Shown in pieces: positions 16,155-23,916 of a DNA stretch of 64,000 nucleotides; position 1 is the stretch's first letter, and each line of letters begins with the position of its first letter. The translations under genes were made by a program, and so were the position numbers. This DNA is from Taklimakanibacter sp050251035 (GTDB taxonomy: Bacteria; Pseudomonadota; Alphaproteobacteria; Rhizobiales; Aestuariivirgaceae). The stretch covers positions 46,334 through 110,333 of the forward strand of contig JBFWNN010000008.1 of the NCBI GenBank assembly GCA_050251035.1, written 5' to 3'. The notes beneath the pieces are model-generated. The model did not search any database and was not told the DNA's origin. It saw nothing but the letters and a program-made list of their open reading frames with translations.

Positions 16155-17294
16155 TCAGTTCTGCAGCCACGGCTCTTCGAGCCGGATCGAGGCGAGATAG
16201 GGGTCGGGCCGGATCTGCACCTTCGACTGCCAGGCGATCTCGAACTGGCCGTCGGCTTGCGCCACGCCGATACGCGGCGTCGACCAGACATGGCGGTTCT
16301 CGGGATCGAAGCTCATGCGGCCCTCGGGCGAGGGATAGTCGACGGCGAGCGCCGCCTGGCCGAGCTTGTGGGTGTCGAGTGTTTCGGTCTGCTCGAGCGC
16401 ACGCGCGAACAGATGGATCTGCGAATAGGCGGTCTGCGACCACATGGTGGCCATGGCCTCGTCGCCGAACCTTTTCTTGAGGGCGCGGACGAAACGCTGG
16501 TTCTCGTCATTCTCGACCGCCGCGAGATAGGGTGCGGCCAGCACGTGGCCGGTGCACCTTTCCGGACCGATGACCCTGATCTCGCCTTCCGCCAAAGTGA
16601 GGCTGGCAATGGGGTGCCTGCCGCGGTCGATCCCGGCATCGGCATACATGGCATAGAGCGTGCGGGCGCCGCGGCCGATCACGGTGGAGAAGACCGCATC
16701 GGCCTCGGCCTTCTCGATCTCCTTCATCAATTTGCGCAAGGTCGCGTCGTCGGCGTCGAGCGGCACATAATGCTCGCCGACGATCTCGCCGCCCTTGCAT
16801 TCGATGAGATCGCGCATCACTCGGTTGGATTCGCGCGGATAGATGTAGTCGGAGCCGGCGAAGAAGATGCGCGTCCCGTAGCGCTGCAGGATGAAATCGG
16901 CGAGGGCGAAGGTGTTCTGGTTCAGGGTCGAGCCGGTATAGAGAACATTCTCGGAAAACTCGAAGCCCTCATAGATCGAGGGATACCAGAGCAGCCCGTT
17001 ATAGCGCTCGATGAAGGGCAGCACCGCCTTGCGGCTGCCCGACATGGAGCAGCCGAAGATGACGTTGATCTCGTCCTCGCGCAGGAGCTTGCGGGCATGG
17101 GAGCTGTAGAGCTCGGGCATGCCGCCTGGATCATAGGCGATGGGCTCGATCTGGCGGCCGAGCACGCCGCCCTTGGCGTTGATCTCCTCGATGGCGAGCG
17201 CCGTGCCGAAGAAATGCTCGGACCCCGTCACCGCGGCGACGCCGCTGCGCGAAAACAGAATGCCGATGCGCCATGTCGCATTCCTTGCCGGCAC
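16155..17294 (-). CDS. amiC: AmiC-like cytoplasmic amide sensor (negative regulator of AmiR)
   Basis: 379 residues from a GTG at 17294 with GGAGGG 9 bp upstream. There is no signal peptide, as expected for a cytoplasmic sensor with a periplasmic-binding fold. Diagnostic AmiC segments are WRIGILFSRSGV, GCSMSGSRKAVLPFIER, YEGFEFSENVLYTG and SDYIYPRESN. By my recalled alignment, S85, Y104 and Y150 of the acetamide pocket are kept, but position 83 is Ser rather than Tyr, 106 Ser rather than Thr and 107 Ile rather than Pro, so the inducer may differ from acetamide. It is the first gene of the operon. Confidence 0.88.
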   Translation of the reverse strand: MPARNATWRIGILFSRSGVAAVTGSEHFFGTALAIEEINAKGGVLGRQIEPIAYDPGGMPELYSSHARKLLREDEINVIFGCSMSGSRKAVLPFIERYNGLLWYPSIYEGFEFSENVLYTGSTLNQNTFALADFILQRYGTRIFFAGSDYIYPRESNRVMRDLIECKGGEIVGEHYVPLDADDATLRKLMKEIEKAEADAVFSTVIGRGARTLYAMYADAGIDRGRHPIASLTLAEGEIRVIGPERCTGHVLAAPYLAAVENDENQRFVRALKKRFGDEAMATMWSQTAYSQIHLFARALEQTETLDTHKLGQAALAVDYPSPEGRMSFDPENRHVWSTPRIGVAQADGQFEIAWQSKVQIRPDPYLASIRLEEPWLQN

Positions 17295-17364
17295 GATCCT
17301 GAACCCTCCTACGACCTCGACGGACCTCGACGTCCTGGCCTCTAGCAAATGGCAGGCCCGACGC

Positions 17365-18288
17365 CTAGAGCGCCTTGATGACGACGACGCCGACGAGGAG
17401 GAGGGCGACGCCCAAGAAACGCAAGGTCGAGATGGCACGCCGCGGCAGGCGGAACCAGCCATAGCGGTCGACGAAGAGCGAGGCGATCTGCTGGCCGGCT
17501 ACCGTGAGGCCGACCGTCGTGGCGGTGCCGATCACCGGGATCGCGGTGAACATGGTGGTGACATAGGTCGCGCCGCAGACCGCGCCGATCCAGCCCCACC
17601 AGGGCATCTGCGCGAGCCCCGAGAAATCGGGCTTCGGCGTCGCGCGCAACCCCAGCGTCACCAGAAGCACGATCAGCATCGCGAGCGTGGCGATGGCGAA
17701 GCTGAAGGCGCCGACCGGAAAGGACGCCTCGATGTCGAGGCGCAAGAGGCCGTTGATCGCGCCCTGAACCGGCAGGACGGCGCCGGCGAGGAGCGCGAGC
17801 AGGATCCAGCCGAACTTGGCGAAGGAAAGCTCTCGAGCCGCATCCTTCTGGCCGAAGACGATGGCGACGGCGCCCGCAAGGACCGCCAGCGTGCCGAGGA
17901 GGCTCGAGGCTTCGACTGGTTGGCGCGGCACGCCGAGGATGCCGAAGCTGTCGAGGCCGAGCGAGGCCAGCATCTGGCCGGCGATGAAGAGGCCGACCGT
18001 CACCACCGCACCGAGGCGCGGAAAGAGCAGGATGGTCGAGGCCACATAGATCGCGGTGGCGATGCCGCCCGTCGCATGCCACCAGGTGGCGCCGGGCAAT
18101 CTGCCGAAAGCTGCGGCAGTCCCGGTCGCCAAGGCGACGAGCAGAAGCAATGTGCCGGCGATGAGGACCTGAATGGTGGTAGCGGCGAAAGGACTGCCGG
18201 TCGCCTTGGCGAGCTGGGTATTGGCGCCGGCCTGGACGGCGAGAAGGCCGCCGGCGACGAGCGACAGGGGGATGAAGACGGATTCCAT
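17365..18288 (-). CDS. DMT-family transporter, YdcZ/DUF606 tandem type
   Basis: 307 residues, highly hydrophobic, about ten membrane spans. The two halves repeat the same motifs: ATYVTTMFTAIPVIGTATTV in the second half mirrors AIYVASTILLFPRLGAVVTV in the first, each followed by a GLFIAGQ/GLTVAGQ-like segment and then SL.LD..G. This is the tandem DUF606 (YdcZ) arrangement. Substrate is unknown. Start ATG at 18288 has AAGGAAC upstream. It lies 70 bp upstream of the amiC-like gene on the same strand but is probably separate from the amide operon. Confidence 0.83.
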   Translation of the reverse strand: MESVFIPLSLVAGGLLAVQAGANTQLAKATGSPFAATTIQVLIAGTLLLLVALATGTAAAFGRLPGATWWHATGGIATAIYVASTILLFPRLGAVVTVGLFIAGQMLASLGLDSFGILGVPRQPVEASSLLGTLAVLAGAVAIVFGQKDAARELSFAKFGWILLALLAGAVLPVQGAINGLLRLDIEASFPVGAFSFAIATLAMLIVLLVTLGLRATPKPDFSGLAQMPWWGWIGAVCGATYVTTMFTAIPVIGTATTVGLTVAGQQIASLFVDRYGWFRLPRRAISTLRFLGVALLLVGVVVIKAL

Positions 18289-18439
18289 GATGCGGGTTCC
18301 TTGAATTGCGGGCTCGCTTCAGCAGGTGACGGCGCGCCGCGGTTCCGCAAAGGGAGGTAAGGCACGGCGCGCCATATGCCGATCTGTGATTTTGCCGAGA
18401 GATGTTGCGTGAATGCACAGGAGATGACAGGAAGTCCGG

Positions 18440-18877
18440 ATGAAGGAGTCTCGTCCCAAAGACCTGCATATCTCCCAGGCGCTCGACCTCGCCAGTCAAG
18501 CCATTGAGCTTGACGCTCGGGGAGAGCATGCCGACGCCCGGCTTAGCTGGCAGCAGGCATCCGATCAGGCGGACGAGCATCTCGTCGGCGAGGACATCTA
18601 CTATTGGATCAAGAGCGGTCTCGGCGCGATTCTCTATGACGTCGGCGACTTTCGGCGGGCCATAGAGGTTTCGGATCTGGCATTGGAATGGTGCCTGAAG
18701 ATCGGCCAGCCGCTGCCGTCCCTGACCATCGCGAAGGCCTATCTGAAGCTGGGCGAAGGCGAGAAGGCCGCGAAATATGTCGCGCAGGCGCACCGCCTGA
18801 TCGGTGACGACGTGTTCGAGCAGCTCGATCCGGATGATCGCGATCTCATGCGCGACCGGCTGCGGCGCCCGGCCTAG
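18440..18877 (+). CDS. Small tetratricopeptide-repeat-like protein
   Basis: 145 residues, all helical, no signal peptide. Helical pairs such as ALDLASQAIELDARGEHADARLSWQQA... and VGDFRRAIEVSDLALEWCLKIG plus YLKLGEGEKAAKYVAQAHRLI have the small/large spacing of about three TPR-like repeats (roughly 15-50, 60-90, 97-125). It is probably a protein-protein interaction module with no catalytic residues visible. Shine-Dalgarno AGGAAG is 5 bp before the ATG. It is monocistronic, flanked by a divergent DMT gene and a convergent LysR gene, so context gives no function. Confidence 0.65.
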   Translation: MKESRPKDLHISQALDLASQAIELDARGEHADARLSWQQASDQADEHLVGEDIYYWIKSGLGAILYDVGDFRRAIEVSDLALEWCLKIGQPLPSLTIAKAYLKLGEGEKAAKYVAQAHRLIGDDVFEQLDPDDRDLMRDRLRRPA

Positions 18878-18900
18878 GTCGCCCGCGAGGTCGATCCGTT

Positions 18901-19803
18901 TTACGTGGGCTCCGCGGCAAGGCCTTCGAGGAGGCTGCGTCTCCGGCTCAGAGCTTCTGCTACGAAATCGGTGAAGGCGCGGATGCGGATCTGATGGCGC
19001 AGATCCGCATGGGTGAGGACCCACAGCGCCGTTCCCATGGCGGCGACCGGCGCCCGCACGCGCACGAGCCCCGGTGTACCGTCGCCCAGATAACAGGGCA
19101 GGGCGGCGAGGCCGAGGCCGGCGACCGCCGCATCGCGCGCGGCGAGAAGCGAATCGGTGCGCAGGGCGATGTCGGCGCCCGGCAATTCGGCGCGCATCCA
19201 TTGCGCCACCGAGGTCGAAGCGAGGTGATCGTCGGGGCCGATCCATTGGTGGTCGGTGAGGTTCGGGCTCGGCTGCGCCGCGACATGATCGGCGCTGCCA
19301 TAGATCGCGAAAGCGATCCCGGCGATGCGGCGGCCGACCAGCGTCTCCGGCGGATCGCGGGCCGGTCGGATGGCCACGTCGGCATCGCGCCTGGTCAGAT
19401 TGAACATGAGATTCGAGACCGCCACCTCGATCGCGATGCCGGGATGGGCCGCGCGGAATCCGGCGAGAACCTCGGGCAGGATCGAGCCCATCAGCGTGTC
19501 GGTGGTGGTGATGCGGACAACGCCGGAAAGCCTGAGGTCCTGTCCGGCGAGCTTGCGCTCGAGGGCCGTCACCTCGTCATCGATCCGCTGCGCCGCGGCA
19601 ACCAGCTCCTCGCCGCCCGCGGTCGGCACATAGCCCGTCGGCAAACGCTCGAAGAGGCGAAGCCCGAGACGCTCCTCGAAGGCGCCGACGCGCCGCAGCA
19701 CCGTGGTGTGGTTGACGCCGAGGCGGCGGGCGGCGCCCGCCAGCGAGCCTTCATTCGCCACCGCCAGGACAAAGCGCAGATCGTCCCATTCAAGATCAGG
19801 CAT
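18901..19803 (-). CDS. LysR family transcriptional regulator
   Basis: 300 residues from the ATG at 19803 with AAGGACC upstream. A LysR-type N-terminal helix-turn-helix is clear (LRFVLAVANEGSLAGAARRL then GVNHTTVLRRVGAFEERLG), followed by an inducer-binding domain. The short N-terminus and the DLEWDDLRFVLAVA opening are typical of the subgroup that regulates adjacent transporters. It is divergent from the MFS gene at 19979, with a 12-bp palindrome between them, so it probably controls that exporter and itself. Confidence 0.88.
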   Translation of the reverse strand: MPDLEWDDLRFVLAVANEGSLAGAARRLGVNHTTVLRRVGAFEERLGLRLFERLPTGYVPTAGGEELVAAAQRIDDEVTALERKLAGQDLRLSGVVRITTTDTLMGSILPEVLAGFRAAHPGIAIEVAVSNLMFNLTRRDADVAIRPARDPPETLVGRRIAGIAFAIYGSADHVAAQPSPNLTDHQWIGPDDHLASTSVAQWMRAELPGADIALRTDSLLAARDAAVAGLGLAALPCYLGDGTPGLVRVRAPVAAMGTALWVLTHADLRHQIRIRAFTDFVAEALSRRRSLLEGLAAEPT

Positions 19804-19866
19804 CGAGGTCCTTGTGCGTTTCCGCAGAAAAATGCCGACGCTGAACAATACTCTATCCCAGGAATG

Positions 19867-19902
19867 CACATATATGTGAATTCAGTTCATAAATACTGTG
19901 CA
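19867..19902. promoter_or_regulatory. Candidate LysR operator between the regulator and the MFS exporter
   Basis: CACATATATGTG (19867-19878) is a perfect 12-bp palindrome, and TGCACA (19865-19870) pairs at a distance with TGTGCA (19897-19902). The block sits midway in the 175-bp divergent gap. LysR regulators bind such dyads upstream of their targets; the link to this LysR protein is inference. Confidence 0.4.
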
Positions 19903-19978
19903 CTTATCGCCTCTACCTCAATTGTCACGGCTCGCCTATTTCCCGACCAGCGACATTTCAGTCATCTGGAGGGACATC

Positions 19979-21166
19979 ATGCCTCTCGCGCTTTTCGCCC
20001 TGACCGCCGGGGCGTTCGGGATCGGCGTCACCGAATTCGTTATCATGGGCCTGTTGCTCGAGGTCGGGTCGAGCTTCCGCGTCAGCGTCTCGACGGCGGG
20101 TCTGCTCATTTCGGGCTATGCACTGGGCGTCGTGGTCGGCGCGCCTCTGCTCACCGCCCTGACCCGAAGCCTGCCGCGCAAGACCGTGCTTCTCGGCCTC
20201 ATGGTCATCTTCATCATCGGCAATCTGGCGAGCGCGCTCAGCCCCACTTACGGCCTGTTGATGATCGCGCGCGTCGTCACGGCCTTCGCCCATGGCAGCT
20301 TCTTCGGCATCGGCTCGGTCGTGGCGACCGGCCTCGTGCCGGACAAAAAGAAGGCGTCCGCCATCGCCATCATGTTCACCGGCCTCACCGTGGCCACCAT
20401 ATTGGGCGTGCCGTTCGGCACCTGGCTCGGCCAGCTTTATGGCTGGCGCGCGACCTTCTGGGCCGTGACGCTCATCGGCGTCGTCGCTTTCGCGGTGATC
20501 GCGCTCTTGGTGCCGAAGTCTTCTGCGCCCACGGTCGAGAGCAATCTCAAGCAGGATCTCGCCGTCCTGGCGCGCCCGTCCGTGGCGCTCGGCCTTCTCA
20601 CCACCATTCTCGGCTATGCCGGCGTGTTTGCGATCTTCACCTATGTCGCGCCGATGCTGACCGAGATCACCGGCTTCTCCGACACCATCGTCTCGCCGGC
20701 GATGCTCGTCTTCGGCTTGGGCCTGCTCATCGGCAATCTCGTCGGCGGCAAGCTCGCCGACCATTGGCTCAAGCCGACCCTGGTCGGAAGCCTGGCGGTG
20801 CTCGCGCTCACCAGTTTCGCCATGACCTTCGCCCTGCAGGACCGGATCGCGGCCATCGCCTTTGTCGGCCTTCTCGGGGCCACCGGCTTCGCTACCGTGG
20901 CGCCCTTGCAGATGTGGGTGCTGAAGACGACCGAAGGTGCCGGCCAGAGCCTCGCCTCGAGCCTCAATATCGCGGCCTTCAATCTCGGCAATGCGCTCGG
21001 CGCCTGGCTCGGCGGCGTGGTCATCGATCATGGACCGGGCCTGGGCGCCATTCCGGCGGTCGCCGCACTGGTGACGCTCGCCGGTATCGGCATCGCGGGC
21101 TTGAGCCTCCGCTCCGAACGAGACGGCCCAATGCCGGCCGCCATCCTCACGCCGAAAGGCTGCTGA
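19979..21166 (+). CDS. MFS transporter of the AraJ/sugar-efflux (DHA1) type
   Basis: 395 residues from the ATG at 19979, preceded by CTGGAGGGACATC. Twelve hydrophobic segments are evident. GVTEFVIMGLLLEVG near the N-terminus, followed by AGLLISGYALGVVVGAPLLT, is typical of DHA1 efflux proteins of the AraJ/YdhP group, which export sugars, arabinose-like compounds or drugs. It overlaps no gene and is followed 26 bp later by an aldo/keto reductase on the same strand, so the two may form an operon under the divergent LysR regulator. Confidence 0.86.
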   Translation: MPLALFALTAGAFGIGVTEFVIMGLLLEVGSSFRVSVSTAGLLISGYALGVVVGAPLLTALTRSLPRKTVLLGLMVIFIIGNLASALSPTYGLLMIARVVTAFAHGSFFGIGSVVATGLVPDKKKASAIAIMFTGLTVATILGVPFGTWLGQLYGWRATFWAVTLIGVVAFAVIALLVPKSSAPTVESNLKQDLAVLARPSVALGLLTTILGYAGVFAIFTYVAPMLTEITGFSDTIVSPAMLVFGLGLLIGNLVGGKLADHWLKPTLVGSLAVLALTSFAMTFALQDRIAAIAFVGLLGATGFATVAPLQMWVLKTTEGAGQSLASSLNIAAFNLGNALGAWLGGVVIDHGPGLGAIPAVAALVTLAGIGIAGLSLRSERDGPMPAAILTPKGC

Positions 21167-21192
21167 TCCGTTACGCAGAAAGGACAAGACTC

Positions 21193-22227
21193 ATGGATTA
21201 TCGTCAACTCGGACGCTCCGGCCTCAAGGTGCCGGTCTTGAGCTTCGGCGCCGGCACCTTCGGCGGCTCGGGCCCGCTCTTCGGCAACTGGGGCACGACG
21301 GACGCGAAAGAGGCCCGCCGCCTCGTCGACATCTGCCTCGAAGCGGGCGTCACGCTCTTCGACACCGCCGATGTCTATTCGAACGGCGCCTCGGAAGAGG
21401 TGCTGGGCGAAGCGATCAAGGGCCGGCGCGGCGAGGTGCTGATCTCGACCAAGGCGTCGCTTCCCATGGGCGACGGCCCTGATGACTGGGGCTCTTCCCG
21501 ATCGCGCCTGCTGCGCTCGGTCGATGCGGCGCTGGCACGGCTCGGCAGCGGTCATATAGACCTGTTCCAGCTCCACGCCTTCGATGCGGCGACGCCCGTC
21601 GAGGAAGTGCTCGGCACGCTCGATGACCTCGTGCGCCAGGGCAAGATCCGCTATGTCGGCGTCTCCAACTTCTCCGGCTGGCAGATCATGAAGTCGCTCG
21701 CCGTCGCTGAGAGATACGGATTGCCGCGCTATATCGCCAACCAGGCCTATTATTCGCTGGTCGGACGCGACTATGAATGGGAGCTGATGCCGCTCGGGAT
21801 CGATCAGGGGCTCGGCGCGCTGGTTTGGAGCCCGCTCGGCTGGGGCCGGCTTACCGGCAAGATCCGCCGCGGCGCGCCTCTGCCCGAAGGCAGCCGGCTG
21901 CATGAGACGGCGAGCTTCGGACCGCCGGTCGACGAGGAGCGGCTCTATCGCATCGTCGACGCGCTGGACGAGGTCGCTGCCGAGACCGGCAAGAGCGTGC
22001 CGCAGATCGCCATCAACTGGCTGCTCAAGCGCCCGACCGTTTCCTCCGTCATCATCGGGGCGCGCAATAAAGAGCAGCTCCGGCAGAATCTCGGCGCCAT
22101 CGGCTGGACCCTGACGGCGGAGCAGATGCGGCGGCTCGACGAGGCGAGCGCTCAAACCGCGCCCTATCCCTATTTCCCCTATCATCGTCAGGAGGGCTTC
22201 GCGCGGCTCAATCCGCCGGTTGTTTGA
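21193..22227 (+). CDS. Aldo/keto reductase
   Basis: 344 residues. The AKR catalytic tetrad is visible: D and Y in FDTADVYSNGASEE, K in LISTKASLPMG and H in LFQLHAFD. The N-terminus MDYRQLGRSGLKVPVLSFG and the coenzyme segment VIIGARNKEQL near residue 290 place it in the AKR11/13-like (YajO/Tas) group. It reduces aldehydes or ketones with NADPH. It follows the MFS exporter by 26 bp and probably shares its transcript; the pairing suggests detoxification of a carbonyl compound. Confidence 0.9.
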   Translation: MDYRQLGRSGLKVPVLSFGAGTFGGSGPLFGNWGTTDAKEARRLVDICLEAGVTLFDTADVYSNGASEEVLGEAIKGRRGEVLISTKASLPMGDGPDDWGSSRSRLLRSVDAALARLGSGHIDLFQLHAFDAATPVEEVLGTLDDLVRQGKIRYVGVSNFSGWQIMKSLAVAERYGLPRYIANQAYYSLVGRDYEWELMPLGIDQGLGALVWSPLGWGRLTGKIRRGAPLPEGSRLHETASFGPPVDEERLYRIVDALDEVAAETGKSVPQIAINWLLKRPTVSSVIIGARNKEQLRQNLGAIGWTLTAEQMRRLDEASAQTAPYPYFPYHRQEGFARLNPPVV

Positions 22228-22294
22228 ACAAGAAACGGGTGGCTCACGGAAGCCGCGCCCTCTAGTTTCGCGCCATCAGTGATTGGAGGCAGCC

Positions 22295-22762
22295 ATGGCG
22301 TTCCGCATTTCCGGTCTTTCCCCCGAGCCCTTCCGTCATCTCTATGGGCTGAGCGATGCCGAACTGGCGAAGCACGGCGTCAAGCGCTATGTGGTCGACA
22401 CGCCGACCGGCTATCCCGACCGCATCGAGATGCGCGAGGCGGCGCCCGGCGAGACGATGCTCCTGCTCAATCATGTGTCCCAGCCGGCCGACACGCCCTA
22501 TCGCGCGAGCCATGCGATCTTCGTGCGCGAGGGCGCCGAGATGGCCTATGCCCGAGTGGACGAAGTGCCGGAGGTCATCCGCCTCCGGCTCATGTCGCTC
22601 AGGGCCTTCGACCAGGATGGCATGATGCTCGACGCCGACGTCGTCGAAGGCAAGGAGATCGAAGGCGTCATCGCGCGTTTCTTCGCCAATCCCGCTGTCG
22701 ATTACATCCATGCTCATAATGCCCGGCGCGGCTGCTATGCCGGCCGCATCGACCGGGCCTGA
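22295..22762 (+). CDS. DUF1203 family protein
   Basis: 155 residues from the ATG at 22295, which follows GGAGG by 5 bp; an in-frame ATG at 22283 has no site. The opening FRISGLSPEPFRHLYGLSD and the central FVREGAEMAYARVDEVPE match the DUF1203 family as I recall it, a small cytosolic protein of unknown role. No catalytic motif is recognised, though the ending DYIHAHNARRGCYAGRI is conserved-looking and His/Cys-rich. It lies 67 bp after the aldo/keto reductase and is convergent with the AraC regulator. Confidence 0.7.
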   Translation: MAFRISGLSPEPFRHLYGLSDAELAKHGVKRYVVDTPTGYPDRIEMREAAPGETMLLLNHVSQPADTPYRASHAIFVREGAEMAYARVDEVPEVIRLRLMSLRAFDQDGMMLDADVVEGKEIEGVIARFFANPAVDYIHAHNARRGCYAGRIDRA

Positions 22763-22768
22763 CCGGGA

Positions 22769-23773
22769 TCAGCTCCGCGGCGGCGCGACGGGGCGATCGA
22801 GATTGAGCCGGAAGTTGCGGCGATAGGCATTGGGCGTCGTGCCGAATTCGCGGCGGAAGGCGCGCGCGAAATTGGCCTGCGACGCAAAACCTGCGGCGCT
22901 CGATATCTCGACGATGCGCAAGGACGAATAGAGCAGGAGCTCGCGGGCACGGGCGAGACGCAGGCCCATATAATAGCGCGCCGGTGATGCGTTCACATGG
23001 CGCGCGAACAGGCTCTCCAGCTGGCGCCGCGATACATAAGCGAGCCTGGCGATGCGGCCGATCGCCAGCGGCGCATCGAGCTTCTCGGCCATGAGCGCGA
23101 TGGCGCGGCCGAGCGGATGGTCGGCGGCGCTGGCCGGATCGGTTTCCGGGCTCTTCTGGTGCTCGGCGCCGTTGCGCAGCCGGCCATGGATCATCTCGCG
23201 CATCACCGCCGCGGCGAGGGCCGCGCCGCAGTGCCGGGCGATCAGATGGATGACGAGATCGACGGATGCCGTGTGGCCGGCGCAGGTCACGCGGTTGCGG
23301 TCGAAGACGAAAAGCTCCTCGACGAATTCGACCTCGGGATGGCGCTCGGCCAAGGACGGCAGGACCTCCCAATGGGTGGTGGCGCGGTGCCCGTCGAGCA
23401 GCCCCGCCTCGGCCAGGATGATGCTGCCGTGATCGATGCCGTAGACGACCGGCGCATGGCGCGCCGCGCGCTTCAGATAGCGCGTCAGCAGCCGCGCCGT
23501 CGCCGGCTCCGGCGCATAGGACGCGATCATGAAGATGTGATCGGCCAAGGGCGTGCCGGCAAGCGACTGGCGGGCGGGAATCGTGAAGCCGTTCGATGCC
23601 GCGACCGGCAGGCCGTCGGCGGTGACGATGCGGCAACGGAAGAGGTCCGTATTGCCCATGTGGTTGGCGGCGCGCATGCCGTCGATCAAAGCGGTCACGG
23701 TCAACATGTTGGTGTTGGGCGCCACGATAACCAGCGCGTCGAAGACCGGAATCGCGCCGGGCGTCGCGTCCAT
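22769..23773 (-). CDS. GlxA/GbdR-type AraC regulator (DJ-1/PfpI domain plus AraC helix-turn-helix)
   Basis: 334 residues. The second ATG (23773) is preferred because AAGGAG lies 8 bp before it but only 2 bp before the first ATG at 23779. Residues about 5-180 form a DJ-1/PfpI-like amidotransferase fold (FDALVIVAPNTNM, YGIDHGSIILAEAGLLDGHRATTHW), and about 225-325 carry two AraC helix-turn-helix motifs (ASQANFARAFRREFGTTP). GbdR, CdhR and ArgR of Pseudomonas, which sense betaine, carnitine and arginine, have this architecture. It is divergent from a choline/betaine-type binding protein, which supports a betaine-like inducer. Confidence 0.87.
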   Translation of the reverse strand: MDATPGAIPVFDALVIVAPNTNMLTVTALIDGMRAANHMGNTDLFRCRIVTADGLPVAASNGFTIPARQSLAGTPLADHIFMIASYAPEPATARLLTRYLKRAARHAPVVYGIDHGSIILAEAGLLDGHRATTHWEVLPSLAERHPEVEFVEELFVFDRNRVTCAGHTASVDLVIHLIARHCGAALAAAVMREMIHGRLRNGAEHQKSPETDPASAADHPLGRAIALMAEKLDAPLAIGRIARLAYVSRRQLESLFARHVNASPARYYMGLRLARARELLLYSSLRIVEISSAAGFASQANFARAFRREFGTTPNAYRRNFRLNLDRPVAPPRS

Positions 23774-23787
23774 GCCCATCTCTCCTT

Positions 23788-23816
23788 GCGCAAAATGGAA
23801 AAAATACCGCGCAAAA
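23788..23816. promoter_or_regulatory. 21-bp-spaced direct repeat, candidate AraC-family operator
   Basis: GCGCAAAA occurs at 23788-23795 and again at 23809-23816, exactly 21 bp (two helical turns) apart. AraC proteins bind direct repeats with this spacing. The first copy abuts the Shine-Dalgarno of the GlxA-type regulator gene and the pair lies in the gap to the divergent binding-protein gene. Assignment to that regulator is inference. Confidence 0.45.
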
Positions 23817-23916
23817 AGAATAGCACTGGCTCATCGCGATTTCTACGCTTCGCGGGGTGAGGCCGGATCGCCGCCGCCGGACCATCACAGAACAAGATGC
23901 GCGGCAGGAGGAAACC

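Noticed and set aside
17342..19246. A minus-strand frame of over 600 codons covering the DMT and TPR genes
   Set aside because: It is Arg/Pro/Ala-rich with no domain, while the DMT gene in another frame and the TPR gene on the other strand have clear protein character and ribosome sites.
18994..22227. A plus-strand reading frame of more than 1000 codons across the LysR, MFS and aldo/keto reductase genes
   Set aside because: It runs antisense through the LysR gene and out of frame through the MFS gene; only the part from 21193 is a recognisable protein (the aldo/keto reductase).
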